Source: Fimbriimonadia bacterium
GTDB lineage: Bacteria; Armatimonadota; Fimbriimonadia; Fimbriimonadales; GBS-DC
DNA length: 64,000 nt
Direction of reading: 5' to 3'
NCBI GenBank assembly: GCA_026129765.1
Contig: JAHCHP010000007.1
Coordinates: 1-64,000, forward strand
Below, in pieces: positions 1 through 9,198 of the stretch. The notes under the pieces were generated by a model, which saw only the letters and a list, made by a program, of their open reading frames with translations, was not told the DNA's origin and searched no databases. A program made the position numbers and the translations under genes. The first letter of the stretch is position 1; each line of letters starts with the position of its first letter.

Positions 1-21
1 GATACACACTCATACACACTT

Positions 22-3000
22 GTTGCAACCGAACCCTCGTTAAGAAGAGGACTGAAACCACTCCGCAACCGTGTCCCCAATTTTTCCCATTCGTCCAAGT
101 TGCAACCGAACCCTCGTTAAGAAGAGGACTGAAACGAGAGATGAGCGGTAATATACGCTCCATGCGCAGCCCGTTGCAACCGAACCCTCGTTAAGAAGAG
201 GACTGAAACCACCGGTCTGCCCACTCGCGATACGCCCGAACGCGGACGCGAGTTGCATGTTGCAACCGAACCCTCGTTAAGAAGAGGACTGAAACGTGGA
301 GTGGCTCGTTGATTCGGTACTGCCGCCCGGGCGTTGCAACCGAACCCTCGTTAAGAAGAGGACTGAAACCATATATCGCCGTCCGCTATCCAGTATATCA
401 ATAGTCGTTGCAACCGAACCCTCGTTAAGAAGAGGACTGAAACGTCCTTGTATCACCAATAACAATTAAATCAAGATAAGATGTTGCAACCGAACCCTCG
501 TTAAGAAGAGGACTGAAACATTTTTTCTGTCACGGCGGTGCAACGATTTACCATCGTTGCAACCGAACCCTCGTTAAGAAGAGGACTGAAACATTGTGTC
601 CGATTGATTAACCGACCGAACTCGTACTAGTTGCAACCGAACCCTCGTTAAGAAGAGGACTGAAACATGCGATCTCATTGCGACTGTAGTCCGTTGTCTG
701 ATGTTGCAACCGAACCCTCGTTAAGAAGAGGACTGAAACTCTCGCGCCATGCGCGCAAACACGCGAGAGATGTCGAAGTTGCAACCGAACCCTCGTTAAG
801 AAGAGGACTGAAACCAATTCCAGTGGACATTCCGAGTTGTGCGAGGCGAGTTCGTTGCAACCGAACCCTCGTTAAGAAGAGGACTGAAACGCCGGCAGGC
901 AGAGCAGCGGTCGGCGGTGTCCAATCGTGTTGCAACCGAACCCTCGTTAAGAAGAGGACTGAAACCGTTTTTTGAGATTTCAACACTGTTTCCCAAAATA
1001 CCCGTTGCAACCGAACCCTCGTTAAGAAGAGGACTGAAACAACCCCCGCGCGCAGAAACGGCTGATAAAAGATGTTGCAGTTGCAACCGAACCCTCGTTA
1101 AGAAGAGGACTGAAACGCTCGCGAATCTCATGCGCGAGTTGTTGACTGACCAAGGTTGCAACCGAACCCTCGTTAAGAAGAGGACTGAAACACCAGATTG
1201 GTGGATTGTACGTCAATTAGGAGAGCCTAGTTGCAACCGAACCCTCGTTAAGAAGAGGACTGAAACATAATTGCATACAGGCGGACCGGGTCAGATGCCG
1301 AATTGTTGCAACCGAACCCTCGTTAAGAAGAGGACTGAAACATAAATTGTCTAAGGCTTTTCCCGCCACCTTTCATGCGTTGCAACCGAACCCTCGTTAA
1401 GAAGAGGACTGAAACTTCCAACCTTCCGAGAGGAGGCGCACATACCCAGAAGTCGTTGCAACCGAACCCTCGTTAAGAAGAGGACTGAAACTACGTTCTC
1501 GGTGTCGTCGGTCCGATCTTTATTTTTGTTGCAACCGAACCCTCGTTAAGAAGAGGACTGAAACAAATAGCAGCATTTGCTGCTATGGCTGTATTACACG
1601 AATGTTGCAACCGAACCCTCGTTAAGAAGAGGACTGAAACTTGCTTGGAGTTGTGGCAACTCTGTTTATTTTTACGCTGGTTGCAACCGAACCCTCGTTA
1701 AGAAGAGGACTGAAACCCATACCGATGTGTCTGACGCATAGCGTCCAGACTCGTTGCAACCGAACCCTCGTTAAGAAGAGGACTGAAACAGTGACGAGAC
1801 CGCAGCTCGAAAAGATACTCATCGCCGTTGCAACCGAACCCTCGTTAAGAAGAGGACTGAAACGCTCCATGCGCTATCGCCAACACTAACGCGGAGCGCA
1901 AGTTGCAACCGAACCCTCGTTAAGAAGAGGACTGAAACTCACAGCCAATATTGCAGCATTTGCTGCAAATGATTCGTTGCAACCGAACCCTCGTTAAGAA
2001 GAGGACTGAAACGCTGTGCTTGTTAAATCATACAAACTACTGAGCGCTAGTTGCAACCGAACCCTCGTTAAGAAGAGGACTGAAACAGCTAGATTGGATC
2101 GGACGGCGCGCCGTACTGTCCCGTTGCAACCGAACCCTCGTTAAGAAGAGGACTGAAACAAATCCTCCAGAGGGTCTTGCGCCATAGCCGCCATAGTTGC
2201 AACCGAACCCTCGTTAAGAAGAGGACTGAAACAGGGCCCCAAAATAGACACGTATCATAGTTAGTTAAATGTTGCAACCGAACCCTCGTTAAGAAGAGGA
2301 CTGAAACGCAACATGAGCGCCAATCTCTAATTCACTTCTACCTAATGTTGCAACCGAACCCTCGTTAAGAAGAGGACTGAAACGCAGATGAAGAGGAATG
2401 TGAATGCTGTAAGGATGTATAGTTGCAACCGAACCCTCGTTAAGAAGAGGACTGAAACATCTTCAATTCTTCAATAACTTTCTCTGATATGTTTCTGTTG
2501 CAACCGAACCCTCGTTAAGAAGAGGACTGAAACTGCCGTCAGTGAGTATTTGTATCCCGCCGGCACTCATGAGTTGCAACCGAACCCTCGTTAAGAAGAG
2601 GACTGAAACACAGTAGTTGCAACGCGGGACGGGCGACTATTAATGTTGCAACCGAACCCTCGTTAAGAAGAGGACTGAAACAGCACGTTGCCTAGAATGG
2701 GCTGGAATTTTGCCATAAGCGTTGCAACCGAACCCTCGTTAAGAAGAGGACTGAAACACCAACGGGCCAACAGCTCGTAGACGATCCGACACTGCTGTTG
2801 CAACCGAACCCTCGTTAAGAAGAGGACTGAAACACAAGAGAGACAATACGAGAGTCCAGATTATCACCCGTTGCAACCGAACCCTCGTTAAGAAGAGGAC
2901 TGAAACCATTGCGCTGTGGCAAACTCTACCCAGCGCCGGCGACGTTGCAACCGAACCCTCGTTAAGAAGAGGACTGAAACGGTGGTGGCACGAGATTAAA

Positions 3001-5355
3001 TGCGCACTCGGCGCCGTTGCAACCGAACCCTCGTTAAGAAGAGGACTGAAACGCACGTCTAAAATCAGTTCGGTCGGTACTGATTGATTGTTGCAACCGA
3101 ACCCTCGTTAAGAAGAGGACTGAAACGGGCTTTTCGCTCGGTGTGAAAGAAACGTAGTAGAGAAGTTGCAACCGAACCCTCGTTAAGAAGAGGACTGAAA
3201 CGCTGTTTGTATAGAGGGTTATCGCAGTCCAGCGCGTCAGCGCGCGTTGTTGCAACCGAACCCTCGTTAAGAAGAGGACTGAAACCCCAACAGGGTGCGC
3301 CGGATACCTGTATGTTACCTATTGTTGCAACCGAACCCTCGTTAAGAAGAGGACTGAAACTGTCACATCCGCACGCCGTCGGCGCAACCGCGACATAGTT
3401 GCAACCGAACCCTCGTTAAGAAGAGGACTGAAACTGTTATCAAAGAACACTACCACTTCCGCCGAACGTCTTTCGTTGCAACCGAACCCTCGTTAAGAAG
3501 AGGACTGAAACCTGCTCAAGTGCATCTGCAGTCATGCCGTAAGATTTGCGTTGCAACCGAACCCTCGTTAAGAAGAGGACTGAAACACCTTCCGAGAGCA
3601 GACGCATATAGCCCCCGCTCCAAAAGTTGCAACCGAACCCTCGTTAAGAAGAGGACTGAAACAACCGCTGATAAAGACGTCGTTGTGTCTCATCAATAGC
3701 AGTTGCAACCGAACCCTCGTTAAGAAGAGGACTGAAACACTAACCCGAACTCGACACGCCAGCAACAAATACGCGGTTGCAACCGAACCCTCGTTAAGAA
3801 GAGGACTGAAACTTACCATTACCACCAAACTGTTTTCCAGGCGCAGAATGCGTTGCAACCGAACCCTCGTTAAGAAGAGGACTGAAACCCCCAGAGGGGC
3901 GCACAGAAAAACAAATCGCACGCCCGTTGCAACCGAACCCTCGTTAAGAAGAGGACTGAAACGTTAATCATGTCGACCAATGGTGTCATATGACCATGAA
4001 GTTGCAACCGAACCCTCGTTAAGAAGAGGACTGAAACACCACCCCGAAAAAAACGCTCTACGAGACTCAATCTGGTTGCAACCGAACCCTCGTTAAGAAG
4101 AGGACTGAAACTGCAAATGACATTCTAATATCTTGCCGTTCAAATTACCGTTGCAACCGAACCCTCGTTAAGAAGAGGACTGAAACATACTTGGCAACGT
4201 GCTCGGCAGTATTGGAGCAATCGTTGCAACCGAACCCTCGTTAAGAAGAGGACTGAAACCGATAAACAGACCCTGCCCGTCCGCTAAATCCGCCCTGAGT
4301 TGCAACCGAACCCTCGTTAAGAAGAGGACTGAAACCACCAGCGACCCACATGCTGACTACACATCGACTGAGCGTTGCAACCGAACCCTCGTTAAGAAGA
4401 GGACTGAAACTGCCAAAATCTAAAGCCCATTTCAATCCCCTTGCCATGTTGCAACCGAACCCTCGTTAAGAAGAGGACTGAAACCGTCTTCCTTTGTTCC
4501 CGGCGTCTGTATCTTTTTCAGTTGCAACCGAACCCTCGTTAAGAAGAGGACTGAAACAAAACGCCAGACGACCTGCCCGAACAGACGCGCGAAGTTGCAA
4601 CCGAACCCTCGTTAAGAAGAGGACTGAAACACCTCAAAAAAAAACGGCGAGGAGATGTTGATGGATGTTGCAACCGAACCCTCGTTAAGAAGAGGACTGA
4701 AACGGTGGCGATTTTGACTATACCCTGTTCGCCTCCGAGTTGCAACCGAACCCTCGTTAAGAAGAGGACTGAAACGAAAAATCATCTGTAATGTGCAATT
4801 CTTTATATCTAATAGTTGCAACCGAACCCTCGTTAAGAAGAGGACTGAAACATGTATTCATATTCATCAATAATTGGAATTGTATAATATGTTGCAACCG
4901 AACCCTCGTTAAGAAGAGGACTGAAACCATCGAATACACTGTTGTCAAGTACTACCAGTAGTGTAGTTGCAACCGAACCCTCGTTAAGAAGAGGACTGAA
5001 ACCCACGGCCATCGTCGCGATGGACCATAAATTTTTCTAGTTGCAACCGAACCCTCGTTAAGAAGAGGACTGAAACAACTTGCAGTTCACTCACTGAAAT
5101 GGAACTGCATGTGTTGCAACCGAACCCTCGTTAAGAAGAGGACTGAAACATATTGCTATATTGGCAGCCAATGATATGGACTGCGACGTTGCAACCGAAC
5201 CCTCGTTAAGAAGAGGACTGAAACCAACATGAACGATGCGTATGATAAATATCCTGAAGATAGTTGCAACCGAACCCTCGTTAAGAAGAGGACTGAAACA
5301 CATACAGAATGCCGTTGACAACTGCAAGACTGACGAGTTGCAACCGAACCCTCGT
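22..5355 (+). CRISPR. CRISPR array, 71 full repeats plus a broken terminal repeat
   Basis: The 37-nt direct repeat begins GTTGCAACCGAACCC and ends AAGAGGACTGAAAC. I placed 71 full copies by eye, the first at 22-58 and the last at 5263-5299, with no mismatch noticed. Spacers are 35-40 nt except two long ones, at 210-258 (49 nt) and 3202-3248 (47 nt). The 3' end ACTGAAAC is the usual 8-nt crRNA handle, and the only degenerate repeat is on the right (5337-5355). Both signs say transcription runs left to right and the leader is left of base 1. Bases 1-21 are the end of a further spacer. A repeat with GTTGCAA and GAAAC ends is common with type I-D, I-B and III systems, but no cas gene is in the window, so the subtype is unknown. 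Open frames inside the array, with recurring peptides such as FSPLLNEGSVAT, are translations of the repeat and not genes. Confidence 0.98.
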
Positions 5356-5392
5356 CCGGTGTCATATTCCCCACACACGTGGGGGTGAACCG
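5337..5392 (+). repeat. Chimeric terminal repeat: array repeat 5' half joined to a type I-E-like repeat
   Basis: Bases 5337-5355 match the first 19 nt of the array repeat exactly. The sequence then changes, and 5364-5392 reads as a 29-nt unit with the hallmarks of type I-E repeats: TTCCCC, a CCCCAC/GTGGGG stem and the GTGAACCG end. On the minus strand it translates to HPHVCGEY, a peptide commonly produced by I-E repeats. The intervening 5356-5363 (CCGGTGTC) belongs to neither unit. At 5403-5413, GGGGTTGAAAC resembles the 3' end of yet another GAAAC-type repeat. The I-E assignment rests on family knowledge and was not searched. Confidence 0.7.
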
Positions 5393-5413
5393 TATGCGCG
5401 GCGGGGTTGAAAC

Positions 5414-5516
5414 AAATCCCCCTGCCCTGCTCCCCCTGAAAAATCAAGAGAACATTCCCATAATTTATACTGGCGTTCTTAAGATAGAACGACTATTTTA
5501 AGTACAGAAGGAGGTC
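5414..5516. other. Array-distal spacer region, no gene
   Basis: This short stretch between the array end and the next gene holds no open frame that I can support. It contains a small inverted repeat, CGTTCT-TAAGAT-AGAACG, at about 5474-5491 and an A/T-rich stretch that could carry the promoter of the downstream gene. A TATACT hexamer near 5467 is a possible -10 box, without a convincing -35. Confidence 0.3.
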
Positions 5517-5522
5517 ATGAGT

Positions 5523-6206
5523 ATGGCTAAAAACTATATTCCTGGACCGGATGCCGAGTTTGACACTTGGTTTGAAGCATTCAACACGATGTTCGCTGGC
5601 ATGGGCGCGACTTTGGGCTTTAGCGTCTCCGAGATCAACGCGCTCAATAACAGCTTCACCTCTTGGCAGATGACCTATACGGATCATGTCAACACCCAGA
5701 ATGCGGCGCGCAGCGCGCAAGAAGCCAAGAGCGATGCCCGCGACAGCGCGGAAGACCGTATTCGCAAATACGTGAAACGCATCCAAGCGCACCAGAATAC
5801 CACGAACGCGATTCGCGCTTCGCTGGGGATCACGGTTCCGAAAGATAGTAAGACCCACCCGCAAGTGCCTGCCGTCGCGCCCGGTATCGAGACCGATTGG
5901 AGCCAGCGCGGACAGGTCACCCTCTTCTTTGGCACCTCACCCGGCAAGAAACGCAACAATCCCTTTGCCGAGTTCGCCGTGGCGGTGCTGGTGCAGTTCC
6001 GCTATGCGGGCGGCGAGTGGCAGCATTTGTCCCTGACAAAGAAGAAAGAGTTCACCCACGTGATCAACAACACGGAACCCATCACGATCCAGTATCGCGC
6101 CACCTACCTGAACGCGAACGACCAACAGGGACCCTGGAGCGAGTCGGATTTCGCCTATGTCGCGCCCGTGCAAGTCGGGTTCACGGTGGTTCAGGAAGCC
6201 GCCTAA
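5523..6206 (+). CDS. Hypothetical protein, helical N-terminus with a fibronectin-III-like C-terminus
   Basis: The 227-residue product starts MAKNYIPGPDAEFDTW. I preferred ATG 5523 over ATG 5517 because the strong ribosome site AAGGAGGT (5508-5515) is 7 nt from 5523 but only 1 nt from 5517. Residues 1 to about 110 look alpha-helical and rich in Ala, Asn and charged residues, including a RSAQEAKSDARDSAEDR segment that could form a helical bundle. After a Pro-rich linker (about 110-125), the rest looks like a single beta-sandwich ending in a WSESDFAYVAPVQVGF-type strand pattern similar to fibronectin III. There is no signal peptide. Proteins of this two-part design recur in environmental bacteria without a known role. 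It lies directly after the CRISPR array, but nothing in it suggests a Cas function. A terminator follows at 6245. Confidence 0.75.
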   Translation: MAKNYIPGPDAEFDTWFEAFNTMFAGMGATLGFSVSEINALNNSFTSWQMTYTDHVNTQNAARSAQEAKSDARDSAEDRIRKYVKRIQAHQNTTNAIRASLGITVPKDSKTHPQVPAVAPGIETDWSQRGQVTLFFGTSPGKKRNNPFAEFAVAVLVQFRYAGGEWQHLSLTKKKEFTHVINNTEPITIQYRATYLNANDQQGPWSESDFAYVAPVQVGFTVVQEAA

Positions 6207-6244
6207 ACGATTTGCTGAGACGAAGAATACCCTTTGCTTTTCGG

Positions 6245-6286
6245 GGGGCGGGAGAAATAACAGTCTCCTGCCCCTTGTTCTTTTTC
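6245..6286 (+). terminator. Intrinsic terminator after the 5523 gene
   Basis: An 11-bp stem GGGGCGGGAGA (6245-6255) pairs with TCTCCTGCCCC (6264-6274), with one G-U pair and an 8-nt loop, followed by TTGTTCTTTTT. It sits about 40 nt after the stop of the upstream gene. Confidence 0.7.
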
Positions 6287-6305
6287 AGGGGGCTTTTTCA
6301 TACAA

Positions 6306-6335
6306 CAGATGCCTCGGCTGCGCTCGGCATGATGA
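6306..6335 (-). repeat. REP-like hairpin repeat, GAGCGCAGC loop family
   Basis: Read on the minus strand it has the GAGCGCAGC core flanked by ATGCC and GGCAT, followed by CTG. It matches the unit at 60105-60133 and shares its core with the units at 6362 and 10727. Confidence 0.6.
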
Positions 6336-6361
6336 CTATGGTAGGCGGATACCGCCGGCGC

Positions 6362-6390
6362 TGTCACCCTGAGCGCAACGAATGGGTCTG
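6362..6390 (+). repeat. REP-like hairpin repeat, GAGCGCAGC loop family
   Basis: TGTCACCC, then GAGCGCAACGAA, then GGGTCTG. This is nearly the same unit as at 10727-10755. The stem (ACCC/GGGT) differs from the ATGCC/GGCAT stem of the other units while the loop core is kept. Confidence 0.6.
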
Positions 6391-6592
6391 TTTTTTTCGG
6401 CGGAGACGGAGCTCTGAACTCCCAGCTTTGCATTCGCCCCGAAAAAGCAGACCAGTCTGCCTGCACGGACTCTTCTTCTTTCCCGGTTCCCCTGCTTGTG
6501 GTGGAACCTCAAGGAGGGAGGTAAAACAACCTCGCTCACATGTCGGCGCGCATCCATTCGCGGTACACAAGCACAACGTTTACAAAAACGAG

Positions 6593-6598
6593 TATAAT
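6593..6598 (+). promoter_or_regulatory. Putative -10 box for the 6624 gene
   Basis: A perfect TATAAT lies 7 nt before the GGAGGAA ribosome site of the next gene, implying a very short 5' leader. No good -35 hexamer is visible 16-18 nt upstream. Confidence 0.4.
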
Positions 6599-6623
6599 CT
6601 TGTATCGGAGGAATCAAGTAAAT

Positions 6624-7679
6624 ATGCGTCGAAGTTGTTTTCTTTTTCTTTTTTTTGCAGTAGTTCATGTTTCGTTTGCGCAGGGATCGGTACAGTGGAA
6701 ATCCAGCGAGCAATCCAGGGCAGATTGGTGGAAAGCGAAGGCGACCTATCCGGTATGGAACAAACCGGCAGGCGCGCAGGTTTTGGCTTCGGAACACTTC
6801 AAAAGTGACGCGCTGGGGCGCTACAACCGCTTCCTCAGCGAAACCCGAGAATTGATGCGCGACTTGGGCAAACCTCACGGAGAACATTTCGTGGAGATCA
6901 AATCCACGCTTTCCGTCAATACCCCGCAGGTTGTCAGCGGCTACCTGACCCACTTCGAATATACCGGCGGCGCGCACCCCAACACTTTCTACCAAACGAT
7001 CAATGTGGGCATCGTGAACGGCAAACCGGCGCGCTTGAACCTGAAATCGCTTCTGGCGCAAGGGGTCAGCCCTCAACAGGTCCTCAACGAAGTCGCGCTG
7101 CCGAAACTCAATACCGCCAAAGAGAAGCGCGGTTTGGAGGCAGTGGACAGGATTGACCCGAAACTGGCGGACTCGTTTATTATCACGCCGCAAGGCATCA
7201 GCTGGATTTTCCAGCCTTATGCAGTAGGCGCGTATGTGGAAGGGACCTACATCATCAAAGCGACCTGGAACGATTTGAGTGGTCTGTTGAATCCAAATGG
7301 TCCTGCAATGAGCCTGATGACAAACCTATCGCAAGGCGGCGTGCCGATGCTGACTTTGACGGGCGAGGTCTTCTATCTGGAGCGAATCGCCCTGCCGCCG
7401 AACGCGAAGCTGTTGATCCAAGTGGTGGATGCCTCGCGCGCTGATGCCCCTGCCATCACCATTGTCGAAAAGACGCTCAGCGCCAAGAGCGGCAAGACCC
7501 CCTTCGAACTGAAGGTGGATGCAAGAAAGTTAGAGGCGCGTTATCGTTATCTATTTCAAGCGCGAATCACCGTCGACGGACAACTCTGGTTCATCAACGA
7601 TACGGCGTTCCCCGTCCCGGTCGAAGGCTGGAGTGAGCCTCAACAGATCCGCGTGGTTCGCGCGAATAGTCGCGAATAA
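6624..7679 (+). CDS. Secreted RsiV/PdaC-like (DUF3298) protein with YbaY-like C-terminal domain
   Basis: The 351-residue product begins MRRSCFLFLFFAVVHVSFAQ, a clear signal peptide cut after Ala-Gln. I chose ATG 6624 because GGAGGAA (6606-6612) sits 11 nt before it and the signal peptide starts there; upstream frame codons add only a non-conserved leader. Residues about 85-215 contain the pattern of DUF3298/RsiV domains: VSGYLTHFEYTGGAHPN, then a region of Gln- and Lys-rich helices, then ITPQGISWIFQPYAVGAYVEG. The last about 110 residues read as a beta-sandwich of the YbaY/YscW type (LTGEVFYLERIALPPNAKLLIQV), often found on bacterial envelope lipoproteins. There is no lipobox Cys, so it is probably periplasmic. 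The function is unknown; a role in envelope stress or cell-wall interaction is only an inference from the fold families. argB follows after 20 nt. Confidence 0.8.
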   Translation: MRRSCFLFLFFAVVHVSFAQGSVQWKSSEQSRADWWKAKATYPVWNKPAGAQVLASEHFKSDALGRYNRFLSETRELMRDLGKPHGEHFVEIKSTLSVNTPQVVSGYLTHFEYTGGAHPNTFYQTINVGIVNGKPARLNLKSLLAQGVSPQQVLNEVALPKLNTAKEKRGLEAVDRIDPKLADSFIITPQGISWIFQPYAVGAYVEGTYIIKATWNDLSGLLNPNGPAMSLMTNLSQGGVPMLTLTGEVFYLERIALPPNAKLLIQVVDASRADAPAITIVEKTLSAKSGKTPFELKVDARKLEARYRYLFQARITVDGQLWFINDTAFPVPVEGWSEPQQIRVVRANSRE

Positions 7680-7699
7680 GAAAGGAAGGATGATCCATT

Positions 7700-8563
7700 A
7701 TGGACTTGATAGAAAATGCTCGTTTGCAGGCAGAGGTGCTGGTACAGGCTCTGCCTTACATTCAACGCTGGCGGCAAAAGACGATCGTCATTAAATATGG
7801 CGGCGCGGCGATGGTCGATGATGCGCTCGCGCTGCAAGTGATGCAGGACATCGTGCTAATGCATTTCGTGGGGCTGCGCCCGATCCTGGTGCATGGGGGC
7901 GGTCCCGAAATCTCTGAAGCGATGAAACGCTTGGGAAAGCAGCCGACATTCGTGCAGGGTATGCGCGTCACCGACCAAGAAACGATGGAGATCGTGGAGA
8001 TGGTGCTGACCGGCAAAACAAACAAGCGGCTGGTCTCTGCCATTCATCAGCAAGGCGGGCGCGCTGTGGGGCTGTCCGGCAAAGACGGCAACCTGCTGCA
8101 GGCGCAGAAGCTGGAGAGCGAACATGATTTGGGCTTCGTGGGCGAAGTCAAGCAGGTGAACCCGGAGATCATCCACTCGATGCTGGAAGGCGGCTACATT
8201 CCGGTCATCAGCACGGTGGGAGTGGGCAGCGCGGGCGAAAGTTTCAATCTGAACGCGGACCATGCCGCCGCTGCCATCGCAGTCGCGCTGCAAGCCGCCA
8301 AGTTGATCCTGATGACCGATGTGCCGGGCGTCTTAAGCGATCCCGACCAACCCAGTTCCCTGCTCTCAGAAATGAACCGGCAGCAGGCGCAAACGATGTT
8401 GGACAGCGGGCGCGCGGCAGGCGGGATGGTTCCCAAATTGCAGGCATGCCTGACGGCGTTGGAGGGCGATGTCGAACGCGCGCATATTTTGGACGGCAGA
8501 TTACCGCACGCGCTTCTTATCGAGATTTTCACAGATGCTGGTATCGGCACGATGTTGAAGTGA
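7700..8563 (+). CDS. argB: N-acetylglutamate kinase
   Basis: This cytoplasmic enzyme phosphorylates N-acetyl-L-glutamate with ATP in the second step of arginine synthesis. The 287-residue length is typical. Visible motifs are IKYGG (residues 31-35, phosphate-binding Lys), HGGGP (65-69), GMRVTD (87-92), and the C-terminal GGMVPKL and LLIEIFTDAGIGTM segments. The short N-terminal helix before the kinase core (residues 1-25) is present in hexameric, arginine-inhibited forms, so feedback control by arginine is plausible. It starts at ATG 7700 after an AAGGAAGGA ribosome site and may be cotranscribed with the 6624 gene 20 nt upstream. No other arg gene is in the window. Confidence 0.95.
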   Translation: MDLIENARLQAEVLVQALPYIQRWRQKTIVIKYGGAAMVDDALALQVMQDIVLMHFVGLRPILVHGGGPEISEAMKRLGKQPTFVQGMRVTDQETMEIVEMVLTGKTNKRLVSAIHQQGGRAVGLSGKDGNLLQAQKLESEHDLGFVGEVKQVNPEIIHSMLEGGYIPVISTVGVGSAGESFNLNADHAAAAIAVALQAAKLILMTDVPGVLSDPDQPSSLLSEMNRQQAQTMLDSGRAAGGMVPKLQACLTALEGDVERAHILDGRLPHALLIEIFTDAGIGTMLK

Positions 8564-8634
8564 GAGATAGTCTTCGTTTCTAAGACGGCTGTCTATCCTA
8601 AATTTCCGCGTTCGCGGGCAAGAGGTCGCCGAAG

Positions 8635-9198
8635 TCACCGCGAATGACTGTATGCGCTTTGCTGTAAGAGGAGAGTCGTTTGCTTGCCTTTCCAAGTCGC
8701 GATCACCTGCGCTGTCTGCGCGTTGGCTTGCGGGGGAACCTTGACGCGCCACTCCGACCCTTTCACCGATGCGGCTTGCAGACGTTTGCCGAAACGAACC
8801 TGCACCTTCGCATTTTCCGTCACCTCGCCCCATAACTCGGTCGCGCTTCGCCCGGTCCAAGCGACAAAGGGCTCCTTCCGGATCAAGGCGCGATGGAACG
8901 CGACCTGCGCGCTCAGCGATTCGCCCTGGATCGGCGCGCCCGCCGGACCCTCCGCCATCATCTTGACCACTTCTTGCAGCTTTTCGTCCGACAAATCTTT
9001 TCCAAACTCCTCGCCGTAAAACGCGCCAAAACTGCCATGACAGCGCGCGCAGTGATCCTCAAAGTAACGGATGGGCGGCGCGCTGAGCGGTTTCACTGGA
9101 ACCGATTTCTGTCTTGCTTCCCCTATCAGCAGCAAGCAAGCGAACAGGAGGCTCATTAGCGCGACCAGTCCCCTCAGTTGGTTTTGCCTTTTAACCAT
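8635..9198 (-). CDS. Secreted cytochrome c-like protein, single haem
   Basis: The 187-residue product has a basic start and a hydrophobic signal segment (MVKRQNQLRGLVALMSLL) followed by one haem c attachment site, CARCH, at about residues 50-54. Downstream Met residues (KMMAEGP) could give the sixth haem ligand. The second half looks beta-rich and has no clear family. The start overlaps the end of the upstream M61 peptidase gene by 25 nt, so the two are probably translationally coupled. It may carry electrons in the periplasm, but no partner oxidase or dehydrogenase is nearby, so the role is open. Confidence 0.75.
   Translation of the reverse strand: MVKRQNQLRGLVALMSLLFACLLLIGEARQKSVPVKPLSAPPIRYFEDHCARCHGSFGAFYGEEFGKDLSDEKLQEVVKMMAEGPAGAPIQGESLSAQVAFHRALIRKEPFVAWTGRSATELWGEVTENAKVQVRFGKRLQAASVKGSEWRVKVPPQANAQTAQVIATWKGKQTTLLLQQSAYSHSR

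Larger units (their letters stand above)
6207..6623. other. Intergenic region with terminator and two REP-like hairpins
   Basis: This 417-base gap holds the terminator at 6245-6286, two short repeat units (6306-6335 and 6362-6390) and the promoter and ribosome site of the next gene. Open frames running through it have no ribosome site or recognisable domain. I see no further gene. Confidence 0.6.

Noticed and set aside
2610..2644. Spacer 35 contains GTTGCAACG, like the repeat start
   Set aside because: An 8-base match in one of 71 spacers is compatible with chance, and the spacer has normal borders.
5364..5392. Reading the I-E-like unit as part of a separate complete I-E array
   Set aside because: Only one unit is present; no second copy follows within the expected 60 nt.
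40..5447. Dozens of open frames inside the CRISPR array with recurring peptides such as FSPLLNEGSVAT and VSVLFLTRVRLQ
   Set aside because: They are translations of the repeat in several frames; the 37-nt unit and variable spacers explain them fully.
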